From: Gammaproteobacteria bacterium
GTDB lineage: Bacteria > Pseudomonadota > Gammaproteobacteria > Steroidobacterales > PWYM01
Direction of reading: 5' to 3'
DNA: 37,696 nt
NCBI GenBank assembly: GCA_007693855.1
Contig: RECU01000080.1
Location: 1 to 37,696, forward strand
Positions within the stretch are counted from its first letter, which is position 1, and every line of letters begins with the position of its first letter. The notes beneath the pieces were generated by a model. It ran no database searches. It had not been told where the DNA came from and saw nothing but the letters and a program-made list of their open reading frames with translations. Made by a program: the position numbers and the translations under genes. This document shows, piece by piece, positions 1 through 6,857 of the stretch.

Positions 1-93
1 GCAAAAATAGGAGCCAATGCCGTCGTGCTGGATAATGTACCAGCCGGGGCAACAGCAGTCGGCGTTCCTGCTCGTATTGTAACCCTGCCCTGA
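1..93 (+). CDS. Hexapeptide-repeat acetyltransferase, C-terminal fragment (serine acetyltransferase-like)
   Basis: Only the last 30 codons are in the window and the gene runs off the left edge. The reading frame ends in a left-handed beta-helix rung followed by NVPAGATAVGVPARIV and a TGA stop. The GVPARIV ending is typical of CysE-type serine O-acetyltransferases, which make O-acetylserine for cysteine synthesis, but other hexapeptide acyltransferases such as sugar acetyltransferases end in a similar way. Codon use is clearly more AT-rich than in the genes downstream, which suggests a different origin from its right-hand neighbours. I am confident of the fold family and not of the substrate. 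Confidence 0.7.
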   Translation, partial: AKIGANAVVLDNVPAGATAVGVPARIVTLP

Positions 94-278
94 CTTTTAC
101 CTGCATGTGACTGACGGGCCGCTACTAAAAACGGATGCGGCAGAATCCTATCGAGGATCTGCCCCGCAAACAATCAAATCGCAGCTGCCTAACCACGGTT
201 GCACACTGCTGTCGTTGAATGCAGTTCACGCCTGAAACGTCCGGCACGGTGCCAATCGCCAAACAGCCCCCTTGGAAA

Positions 279-1124
279 ATGGCCAGTTCATTATTGTCGC
301 CCCCATCGGCGACTCGCTGCTGTATCTCATGCTCGCCAGCGGCATGTCGGCGGGCGTTAACGCGCAGCGTGATCGTTGCAGTGCTGGCAGGCGCGCTCCT
401 GCTGGCGCCCGCGCCTGCCGCGGCGGCCGAAGGGCCCTGGCAGCGGCTGCCCGCCGCAGCCGCGCTGCTGGATGGCGCCGACCCCGTGACCCGAGGCCTG
501 TCGTTGGAACTGCCCCTGGTGGCCGACGACGGCTCGGCGGTGGCGCTCACCGTGGCCGCCGAGGCGCCGGTCGAGGTCATTCATCTGTTCGCGACACGCA
601 ATCCGGCACCCGAGATTGCGGTGTACCGCTTCCTGGATGGCCAGGTGCAGCCGCGCGTGGCCACGCGGGTGCGGCTGAACGAATCGCAGACGGTGATCGC
701 GCTGGCGCGGACCGCAGACGGCCGCTGGCTGGCCGCCAGCCGCGAGATCCGCATCACCGTCAGCGGCTGTCTTGCCCGCGCGGAGGATGCCGACCCGGAC
801 GCCGAGATGAGCACGCGGGTGCGCGCGCCCTCGCGGCTTCGGCCCGGCGAGGCCGGCGAGCTGCTGGCGATGATCACCCATCCCATGGAGACCGGGCTGC
901 GGGAGGGGGCGGACGGGGCGCTGGTGGCGCGGCGGCTGGTGTCGGAGTTCGAGGTGGCGCTGGCGGGCACGCCGCTGTTCGCGGCGGAGTTTCATGCGGC
1001 GGTGTCGGCGAATCCGTTTCTGCGTCTGCAGTTGGCGCCCGAGGCTGCGGGAGAGCTTGAGCTTCGGTGGGTGGAGGATGGGGGGCGGGAGGCGGTGGCG
1101 CGGGCGGAGGTGACTTTGCGCTGA
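279..1124 (+). CDS. SoxY-SoxZ fusion sulfur-carrier-like protein (SoxYZ)
   Basis: The protein has a secretion signal with a hydrophobic stretch ending in an alanine run before EGPWQRLP. A SoxY-like domain follows, ending in the segment REIRITVSGCLA. A SoxZ-like domain then begins STRVRAPSRLRPGEAGELLA and contains the conserved ITHPMETG. In SoxYZ the C-terminal SoxY cysteine carries the sulfur intermediate covalently; here the single Cys of SGC is the likely equivalent, although the usual GGCGG tail is not kept. Fused forms are known as quinoprotein-dehydrogenase-associated SoxYZ-like carriers. No other sox gene or quinoprotein dehydrogenase is in the window. The start is uncertain. Frame-specific GC bias begins only near 360. 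ATG codons at 219 and 279 give overlong signal sequences, and GTG at 369 gives a short one without a basic n-region. Confidence 0.72.
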   Translation: MASSLLSPPSATRCCISCSPAACRRALTRSVIVAVLAGALLLAPAPAAAAEGPWQRLPAAAALLDGADPVTRGLSLELPLVADDGSAVALTVAAEAPVEVIHLFATRNPAPEIAVYRFLDGQVQPRVATRVRLNESQTVIALARTADGRWLAASREIRITVSGCLARAEDADPDAEMSTRVRAPSRLRPGEAGELLAMITHPMETGLREGADGALVARRLVSEFEVALAGTPLFAAEFHAAVSANPFLRLQLAPEAAGELELRWVEDGGREAVARAEVTLR

Positions 1125-1172
1125 CCGCGTACCGAATCTGGCAAGACCTTGATCTGCCAATTTCAATCGGGA

Positions 1173-1610
1173 TCATCCGCTAGTGTGCACGCCCCCCTCG
1201 TGCGTCCAGGGGTCCACCACTTCCAGGCCTGCAAACCCGAAGTCCTGCAGGTTCCGGGTGACCATGATCATGTCGTGCGTCAGTGCCGTAGCGGCCAGCA
1301 GGCTGTCGACCACAGGCATCGGCCTGCCGGCCTGCGCCAGCAGTCGACCCCAGCGATCTGCCACCCTGTGGTCTATCGGCAGCACCCGTCCAGCGAAAAA
1401 GCTGGGCAGCTCAGACTCCAGCCAGTCCAGCAGCCGATGCCGACGCGCACCGGCGGCCAGGCCCTCAATACCCTTGCGCAGCTCGCCCAACGTCAGCACC
1501 GAAAGATACAAGGTGGTGGCAGGCCGCGCCTCCAGCCAGCGCACCACGCGCGGCTCCGGTTCACGCCGACGAAGCTCCGAAAGCACGTTGGTATCGACCA
1601 GGTAACTCAC
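1173..1610 (-). CDS. vapC: VapC-family PIN-domain toxin (pair 1)
   Basis: This is a 145-residue PIN-domain ribonuclease. It has an N-terminal acidic motif in SYLVDTNVLSE, a second acidic residue in LGELRKGIEG, and the C-terminal block DSLLAATALTHDMIMVTRN, which holds the third and fourth positions of the PIN active site. VapC toxins cleave RNA, often initiator tRNA or rRNA, when released from the antitoxin. The GTG start at 1610 is chosen because it overlaps the antitoxin stop in GTGA, the usual layout for translational coupling, and because the PIN domain begins at residue 2. A longer upstream frame only re-reads the antitoxin gene. The gene converges on the SoxYZ gene with about 48 bp between the stops. 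Confidence 0.88.
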   Translation of the reverse strand: MSYLVDTNVLSELRRREPEPRVVRWLEARPATTLYLSVLTLGELRKGIEGLAAGARRHRLLDWLESELPSFFAGRVLPIDHRVADRWGRLLAQAGRPMPVVDSLLAATALTHDMIMVTRNLQDFGFAGLEVVDPWTHEGGVHTSG

Positions 1611-1891
1611 ACGCGCACATCGCGGTCGAGGCCAGTTTCGCGCGTGAACTCGAGATCTTCCGCGCCGGCGAGCGGAGAGCGACGCACGAACTCGACCAGA
1701 GACTCCCCCGTACCGGCGAGGCGATCGTACTCGGCGCGGGAGATCACGACCGCGACCGATCTGCCATGAACCGTGATTTCCTGGGGCCCATTCTGCTGGG
1801 CATCCTTCACCAGTTCGGACAGCCGGGACTTGGCGTCCTGCATCTGCCAACTGCGCATCGCTGCATCCCCAGTTCTGACTAGACTGGTCAT
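1607..1891 (-). CDS. Phd/YefM-type antitoxin (pair 1)
   Basis: This 94-residue protein shows the Phd/YefM fold signature: MRSWQMQDAKSRLSELV, then a segment reading EITVHGRSVAVVISRAEYDRL. It should bind its own promoter through the N-terminal half and cover the VapC active site with its C-terminal half. The first ATG has GAGG six bases upstream. An internal ATG at 1858 with GGGGA nearby would give the more usual N terminus, so both starts remain possible. The gene lies upstream of vapC and overlaps it by 4 bp. A Phd-type antitoxin with a PIN toxin is a known mix-and-match pairing. Confidence 0.86.
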   Translation of the reverse strand: MTSLVRTGDAAMRSWQMQDAKSRLSELVKDAQQNGPQEITVHGRSVAVVISRAEYDRLAGTGESLVEFVRRSPLAGAEDLEFTRETGLDRDVRV

Positions 1892-1976
1892 AGTTTACCT
1901 CGAAGAGAGATCGACGCCACAGAATGTCAGTCGGGGCATGCTGGCTGAAGTCACAGATCTGGGGAGAGGCTCCTGA

Positions 1977-2005
1977 TTGACCCGCAGCCGGGCAGCACTT
2001 ATATT
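1977..2005 (+). promoter_or_regulatory. Promoter of the tRNA-Val gene
   Basis: TTGACC at 1977-1982 and TATATT at 2000-2005 are separated by exactly 17 bp, close to the sigma-70 consensus. A GC-rich stretch (GCGACCCG) follows, as expected for the discriminator of a growth-rate-controlled stable RNA promoter. The tRNA starts 20 bp downstream of the -10. Confidence 0.72.
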
Positions 2006-2025
2006 TGCGACCCGTTTCGAATATC

Positions 2026-2100
2026 GGGCGATTAGCTCAGCGGGAGAGCACTGCCTTCACACGGCAGGGGTCGCTGGTTCAATCCCAGCATCGCCCACCA
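2026..2100 (+). tRNA. tRNA-Val (anticodon CAC)
   Basis: The cloverleaf is complete. The acceptor stem GGGCGAT pairs with ATCGCCC. There is a D-arm with GCTC/GAGC, an anticodon stem CTGCC/GGCAG around the loop TTCACAC, and a T-arm with GGTTCAATCCC. The CCA is encoded. The middle of the anticodon loop reads CAC, which decodes the valine codon GUG. GUG is heavily used in this high-GC sequence. The gene stands alone between two toxin-antitoxin pairs. Confidence 0.96.
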
Positions 2101-2120
2101 ATACGGCGCAAGCCGCCATG

Positions 2121-2149
2121 AAAAACCCCGCCAAGGCGGGGTTTTTTTT
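2121..2149 (+). terminator. Rho-independent terminator after tRNA-Val
   Basis: A perfect 7-bp GC stem (CCCCGCC, loop AA, GGCGGGG) is preceded by five A and followed by a run of eight T. This is the strongest intrinsic terminator in the window. It begins 20 bp past the tRNA CCA end. Confidence 0.93.
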
Positions 2150-2233
2150 GTTTTGGGCCAAGGCACCCGGACCCAAAGCGCACCAATCGCCTTTTCAACA
2201 GCCTCCACACAACCGCCGAACCGTGATCACAGG

Positions 2234-2665
2234 TCAGATCAACGGGTTGATCGCCCGTAGATCGGGGAAACGACTGAAATCACGGTCCGCACTCCACAGC
2301 TCACGGATGCCGTGATAGCGGCAGATGGCGGCAATTCTGGCATCGTGAATCATGCCGCCGCGCACCTCGCCCCGGGTCACCTGTGCTGCAAGGTGGTCGA
2401 TATAGCCCTCTCCTTCGCCCAGCATCCGGATAGACGGGTGTTCCGCAAGGGCACGCACCGCCTGGAGTGCCGCCACTGCAGGCGTCGGGTCGCGGAAAAT
2501 GCGGGCATTGGTCACGACGGCCAGAAACTCATGCACACAGGGCCAGGGCACCCCGAAAAGGCCACCCCGCGAGGGCAAGGTACGCAGGAGTTCCAGGGCT
2601 GGGGCATGCAGAGGCATATCCTGGCGGTGGGCATACACCAGAAGATTGGTATCAATCCCGATCAT
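2234..2665 (-). CDS. vapC: VapC-family PIN-domain toxin (pair 2)
   Basis: This 143-residue PIN-domain ribonuclease carries the expected acidic positions: MIGIDTNLLVYAHR at the N terminus, CVHEFLAVV, MIHDARIAAIC and LWSADRDFSRF. The closing ADRDF segment is typical of the VapC subfamily whose members often begin MIGIDTN. The ATG overlaps the antitoxin reading frame by 14 bp, so the two are probably co-translated. The toxin ends about 85 bp downstream of the tRNA-Val terminator in a convergent arrangement. Confidence 0.9.
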   Translation of the reverse strand: MIGIDTNLLVYAHRQDMPLHAPALELLRTLPSRGGLFGVPWPCVHEFLAVVTNARIFRDPTPAVAALQAVRALAEHPSIRMLGEGEGYIDHLAAQVTRGEVRGGMIHDARIAAICRYHGIRELWSADRDFSRFPDLRAINPLI

Positions 2666-2936
2666 GGATTCCGGGTGGGCTCAGGCCCGAGAGATCAAGG
2701 CTGGCCGGATAGATTTCATCGCGCAAGCGCGCCCAAGGCGCTCCCTCGAAGGCCGGTGTCAAACCGCCTGTGCCGTAAACAGGGAAGTCAATGGGCGCGG
2801 TCGAACCCACCTGCCGGGCCTCCAGCGCGCGCTGCAAACCCTCTTCCATCAGTTGCCGAAGGGTCGCCCCCTCGCGCCGGGCGACGACGCGAACCTGGGC
2901 CAGCAACTCATCCGGCAGTTCAATCGTGGTTTTCAC
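2652..2936 (-). CDS. vapB: Ribbon-helix-helix VapB-type antitoxin (pair 2)
   Basis: The protein has 94 residues. The N terminus MKTTIELPDELLAQVRVVAR is a classical ribbon-helix-helix beta strand plus first helix, which binds DNA as a dimer. The C-terminal half, with PWARLRDEIYPASLDLS, is a plausible toxin-binding tail. The start codon is GTG, and no well-spaced ribosome site is present beyond AAGG directly next to it. A near-perfect palindrome lies immediately upstream and is probably its own operator. Confidence 0.87.
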   Translation of the reverse strand: MKTTIELPDELLAQVRVVARREGATLRQLMEEGLQRALEARQVGSTAPIDFPVYGTGGLTPAFEGAPWARLRDEIYPASLDLSGLSPPGIHDRD

Positions 2937-2944
2937 CCTTACGA

Positions 2945-2963
2945 CCCATATCCTGAATATGGG
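2945..2963. promoter_or_regulatory. Palindromic operator candidate of TA pair 2
   Basis: CCCATATCCTGAATATGGG has 7-bp inverted arms (CCCATAT / ATATGGG) around a 5-bp centre, and ends 9 bp upstream of the antitoxin GTG. Ribbon-helix-helix antitoxins normally repress their own operon by binding such inverted repeats. A weak promoter (TTGCCG, 17 bp, TATCCC on the minus strand) would place the palindrome just downstream of the -10. Confidence 0.55.
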
Positions 2964-3010
2964 GGATAAGGTAGCATGACCAGACCGGCAAGCGAAAGCG
3001 ACGACAGGGC

Positions 3011-3517
3011 CTAAGGCCGACTCTCGACGCCAGCCTCTGCATCACGTTTTGGCGGGACCAGGGATTCTGCCCCAGGTGCACAGATAAACCTGTCCTCATC
3101 GAATTGCAGGACCAGACGACGTTGCTCGCGCAAGGCGGTGAGCGTGGCTTCATCCACCGCGAACCGTTGCAGCAGTTCCTCGTCGCGCACCGGTGGCACG
3201 GGCCGCCGTCGGTCCAGGCCACCGAAGCGGGCCAGGTTGTAGGCCGACCAGGCCACGATGACCACGGCGCTCAACACTACCACGCCGGCATAGCCGAGCA
3301 GGGTCAGCAGGTGGCTGCGGTCCTCTGGCCCGAGCAGATAGCGCGAAAACAGATCGACGCCGAACCACCAGGCCGCCAGGCTGATCAGGGGCAGGAACAG
3401 ATACAGCCAGACCACCCAGGCCAGCACCGTGAGCAGTGAATACAAGGTCCGTTGCCCCACCGGTTGCAGATCAGGCCGGTAGAGAATCTCGGGATGGCGC
3501 ACGGGCTGGCGGCTCAT
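3011..3517 (-). CDS. pgaD: PgaD, inner-membrane accessory subunit of PNAG synthase
   Basis: This is a 168-residue protein with two hydrophobic segments, around residues 24-52 (LLTVLAWVVWLYLFLPLISL) and 70-92 (LTLLGYAGVVVLSAVVIVAW), and a soluble C terminus. Position as the last gene after pgaC, size and two-helix topology match PgaD, the small partner of the glycosyltransferase PgaC. In Escherichia coli the PgaC-PgaD contact is stabilised by cyclic-di-GMP. The N-terminal segment ILYRPDLQP is a typical PgaD opening. The start overlaps the pgaC stop in ATGA. Sequence conservation in this family is low, so the call rests partly on context. Confidence 0.88.
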   Translation of the reverse strand: MSRQPVRHPEILYRPDLQPVGQRTLYSLLTVLAWVVWLYLFLPLISLAAWWFGVDLFSRYLLGPEDRSHLLTLLGYAGVVVLSAVVIVAWSAYNLARFGGLDRRRPVPPVRDEELLQRFAVDEATLTALREQRRLVLQFDEDRFICAPGAESLVPPKRDAEAGVESRP

Positions 3518-4785
3518 GGGCGAAGCCCCCGGTCCGGGCTCACCCACACGGCGCGCTCGCCGCGACGCTTGAGCAGCGCCTTGGGCACGGCCACCACCGT
3601 GGTCAGCATGTTGATCAGCCAGAAGGCCAGCGGATACCAGATCACCCAGAAATACTCGCGCCACAACCCCTTCTCGTAGCGGCTGTCCATGAGCATGCTG
3701 ACGGCGAACTGCACCAGACAGGTGCACCCCAGGATCACGCCGTTCCACTGTGGCAGCAAGGTACTCACCGTCAGCGCGGGCGGCAGCGGCATGACCAGCC
3801 CGAGGAAGAACAGCAGAAAGATAAACGCCATGGTGTAGGCCCAGAGCACGCTCAGCGAGTACTCGATCAACAGACCCCACATGCGCCGTCGCCGCCACGA
3901 CAGCACCCGCCCGGCATAGCGGCGCAGCACCTCCACCCCGCCCTGGGCCCAGCGCAGCCGCTGCTTCCACAGGCCACGCAGCGTCTCCGGCATCCAGATC
4001 CAGCACAGTGCATTGGGTTCGTAGCGCACATCCCAGTGGTCGGCCTGGACCAGCCAGGTGAGGTCGATGTCCTCGGTGACCATGTCGGTGTTCCAGTAGC
4101 GGTTGCGCTGCAGGGCTGCCTTGCGAAAGGCCGCAACCACGCCGGAGACCGTGAACACGCGCCCGTAGATGCGCTGGGCGCGCTTGATCAAGCCGATGAT
4201 CGAGGAGAACTCGCCGACCTGCAGCCGCCCGAGCAGGGTCGAGCGGTTGCGGATACAGGGGTTGCCGGTGACCGCGCCCACGCGTGGGCCCGAGGTGAGG
4301 TGATACATCAACCACTGCACCGCGCAGGGGTGGAGCACCGCATCCCCGTCGATGCACACGAGATACTCGCTGCGCGAGGCCAGCGCGGCCATGCGCAGCG
4401 CCATCGCCTTGCCCTGGTTGCTGGCGAAGTGGAGGACGCGCAGCTGCGGGATCTCCCCGACCAGCTCATCAAGGATCGCGCCGGTCTCGTCGCTGCTGCC
4501 ATCATTGACGGCGATGATCTCGAAGTCCGGGTATTCCGTCTGCGCCAGCCAGGCCATGGTCTCGCGCACGTTCTGCCCCTCGTTGAAGCAGGGCACGAGG
4601 ATCGAGCAGGCCGGCGTCTCCTCCATCGCCGGCGGCGTCTCCGGCCCACCGGTGCTCTTGCGCTCCCAGTGGAAGTGGTACCACAGGCCGCCGACGATCC
4701 ACACCCACGCCATGAACAGCGGGAAGAAGAACGCAAAGTTGAACAGCAATGCGATCGGCCCGGTGGTCTCGCCCCAGCTCAACAT
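3514..4785 (-). CDS. pgaC: PgaC, poly-beta-1,6-N-acetylglucosamine synthase (GT2)
   Basis: The protein has 423 residues. A membrane helix near residues 11-38 precedes a processive family-2 glycosyltransferase domain. The UDP-GlcNAc-binding motifs are VNDGSSDETG at 93-102 and DGD at 146-148. The catalytic TEDID lies at 237-241 and the acceptor-site QRLRW at 275-279. Several membrane helices follow, from about residue 295 to the end, and help form the export channel. It polymerises UDP-GlcNAc into beta-1,6-linked PNAG at the inner membrane, together with PgaD. The ATG shares one base with the pgaB stop (TGATG). Family length and motif order are fully conserved. Confidence 0.96.
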   Translation of the reverse strand: MLSWGETTGPIALLFNFAFFFPLFMAWVWIVGGLWYHFHWERKSTGGPETPPAMEETPACSILVPCFNEGQNVRETMAWLAQTEYPDFEIIAVNDGSSDETGAILDELVGEIPQLRVLHFASNQGKAMALRMAALASRSEYLVCIDGDAVLHPCAVQWLMYHLTSGPRVGAVTGNPCIRNRSTLLGRLQVGEFSSIIGLIKRAQRIYGRVFTVSGVVAAFRKAALQRNRYWNTDMVTEDIDLTWLVQADHWDVRYEPNALCWIWMPETLRGLWKQRLRWAQGGVEVLRRYAGRVLSWRRRRMWGLLIEYSLSVLWAYTMAFIFLLFFLGLVMPLPPALTVSTLLPQWNGVILGCTCLVQFAVSMLMDSRYEKGLWREYFWVIWYPLAFWLINMLTTVVAVPKALLKRRGERAVWVSPDRGLRP

Positions 4786-6857
4786 CAGCGCGACTCCCGG
4801 TAGGGGAAACTGCGGTTGGAGATGCCCTGAAACAGCGGTTCGCGTGCCGGGCGGTCGCGCACGAAGTCATCCGGGTAGTAGGCGAGGTTGAGTGCGCCGG
4901 CGCGGACCAGCGCGCGCATCTGCTGCTGGAGCGTGTCGGCCTCCAGCCAGCGGGCCTCCCGCCAGTCCTGTGCCTGCAGCTGGAACACCGTGCGCTCCAG
5001 TCCGCCCGGCGTGGCAGCCACGGCCTCGACCAGCCCAAGCAGCCAGGGCAGCGGCGGGTCGTCGACGTCCTCCAGCCCCGGCATCGCCATCAGTACCGGG
5101 TGATCGTAGGCCGCGAGGAAGGCCGGCAGCGTCTGGCTGAAGCGTGCTTCCGCGTCCGGATCGAAGACGGCCCGGGCGTAGAGACTTCTCGCCGTGCGGA
5201 TCGCCGGGCGGTAGTGACGGACGCGCGCGGCGAGCTCGAGGGTGAAGTCGACCAGGGCCTGTGTCTTGTCCGCCGGCTGCAGCGCATGACAGTCGACCGG
5301 CAACGGGCGTCCGCCCGGCCAGTCGGCCTCCGGCAGGCAGGCAGCGGCGTCTTCATCGGCGGCGAGAAAGGCGTCGTCGTGGAACAGGATGCCAGCGATG
5401 TGCGCATGCCGCGCGAGGTCTTCGTAGAGCTCGCCGATCCACTGGCGGGCCTCGGGCAGGAACGGGCTGAGACGGGCGTGATCGAAATCCGCCGGCGCCG
5501 AGCCCCCGTCGGGGAGATGACGGCGCACGGCCAGCGCCTCGGCGCGGGCGTGCTCCGTCGGCGCGAACGCAAGCACCGGCAACCAGGCGTAGACCTCGAC
5601 ATTCGCACGCGTGCGCAGCTGCCAGGCCACGCGATTGAACAGGTCCGCGCGCACCGGCAGATGACGGTTGGGGAAATACAGCTCGCGGGCCGTGCCCTCC
5701 CCGTCCGGATCGGCGAACGCCTGCAGATAGACGCTGGTGATCTCGAGCGCGTGGATACGGTCGATCAACGCATCGAGGTTGCGGGCCTGCTGGCGCGGAT
5801 CGGTATCGAACACGTAATCGAGATCCACCTGGGCGACACGCTCAATGCGCCGGGTCGGACGCTGCGGCAGATTGAGGGCGAAACGCCCGAGGTCCGGATT
5901 GCCGGTAATGAGCAGGCGATTCAGCCCCTGCAGGCTGCGGGCATCATTGACGCCGGTGGTCAGGCCGAGCGAGACACGCATGCCGAGCTCGGCGGCGATC
6001 GCCTCGGCGTCCGCGTCGTACTCGCCGTAGGGCCAGACGATGGCGCGCGGGCGCTGGCCGGTCTCGCGCTCGAGCGTCGCCGCACTCAGGGCCAGATCCT
6101 CGCGCAGGCGCCGGGCCCGCTCATCCGGCGTCTCGTAGCGCCCTGGCGCCGGCAGGTAGGCGTGGGTGGTGACCGCCGGCTGCTCGTTACCCTGCGGGTT
6201 GCCGAGAATGCCGCGATGAAGATCGTGGGTGTGGCTGGCGAGCTCCACCAGCCCGGAATCCGCCATCTCGCGCAGCTGGGCCCAGGTCACGAAGCCCTCG
6301 GCACCGCGGGCGCTGCCTTCGTAGTCGACCGTGCCGCCCGCGAGCACACTCTCGATCCAGCCGGTGGTGATCGCAGCGACCGCCGGAAACTCGTAAGCCT
6401 GCAGCAGCGGGAAGACGTGGGTGTAAAGGCTGGCCAGCCCGTCGTCGAAGCTCAGCAGCACCGCCTGCGCCGGCAACTCGGCGCGCCCCTCGTGGGCATC
6501 GATCAACTGCTGGAGGCTGACGGGCTGCCAGCCGTTACCCCTGAGCCATTCGAACTGCGCGGCGAGCTCGCGGGTGGACACGGCGAAGGTATCGGCATCG
6601 ATCTCGCGGCGCACCTCGTCACGCACATCGTGCCAGGCGACAGCGACCCAGGGGTGCAGCGGCTGGGTCGTCGGCTGCGCCACTGCGGTGGTGGCAGGCC
6701 ATGCCAGCAAGGCGACGACAGCGGCCAGCGCCAACGCGATGAGGCTCGCGATGGCGTGCGTCGTCGCGTTCGCAGTCACCGTCGCCGTCACGCGTAACTT
6801 ACTGTGCTGCGGGCGTAACGCCGCTGCCCCAGGGCAAGGCGCAAGTGAAGACCCCAT
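4785..6857 (-). CDS. pgaB: PgaB, periplasmic PNAG N-deacetylase and glycoside hydrolase
   Basis: This is a two-domain protein of 690 residues. The polysaccharide deacetylase domain has HDV at 76-78, FDDG at 137-140 and the metal-binding histidines in SHTHDLH at 208-214. The C-terminal half, from about 340, is the GHL13 domain that binds and cleaves partly deacetylated PNAG. It contains the segment VDLDYVFDTDPRQQARNLDA and GILFHDDAF. Partial deacetylation is needed for export through PgaA. The start at 6857 is chosen for the TGATG overlap with pgaA and an upstream AGGGG. The N terminus has a long leader and a hydrophobic stretch at about 37-60 ending TTAVAQ. It has no lipobox cysteine, unlike the E. 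coli lipoprotein form. Confidence 0.95.
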   Translation of the reverse strand: MGSSLAPCPGAAALRPQHSKLRVTATVTANATTHAIASLIALALAAVVALLAWPATTAVAQPTTQPLHPWVAVAWHDVRDEVRREIDADTFAVSTRELAAQFEWLRGNGWQPVSLQQLIDAHEGRAELPAQAVLLSFDDGLASLYTHVFPLLQAYEFPAVAAITTGWIESVLAGGTVDYEGSARGAEGFVTWAQLREMADSGLVELASHTHDLHRGILGNPQGNEQPAVTTHAYLPAPGRYETPDERARRLREDLALSAATLERETGQRPRAIVWPYGEYDADAEAIAAELGMRVSLGLTTGVNDARSLQGLNRLLITGNPDLGRFALNLPQRPTRRIERVAQVDLDYVFDTDPRQQARNLDALIDRIHALEITSVYLQAFADPDGEGTARELYFPNRHLPVRADLFNRVAWQLRTRANVEVYAWLPVLAFAPTEHARAEALAVRRHLPDGGSAPADFDHARLSPFLPEARQWIGELYEDLARHAHIAGILFHDDAFLAADEDAAACLPEADWPGGRPLPVDCHALQPADKTQALVDFTLELAARVRHYRPAIRTARSLYARAVFDPDAEARFSQTLPAFLAAYDHPVLMAMPGLEDVDDPPLPWLLGLVEAVAATPGGLERTVFQLQAQDWREARWLEADTLQQQMRALVRAGALNLAYYPDDFVRDRPAREPLFQGISNRSFPYRESR

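Noticed and set aside
187-362. Integron attC-like ends (GCCTAAC ... GGGCGTTAAC) after the acetyltransferase tail
   Set aside because: The outer motifs are suggestive, but the span of about 175 bp is longer than usual, the right end does not match GTTRRRY and the arms inside do not pair. Kept only as a composition change.
4749-6797. A 682-codon open frame antisense to pgaB
   Set aside because: Shadow of pgaB. The sequence is Arg/His/Gln-rich low-information protein with no family resemblance.
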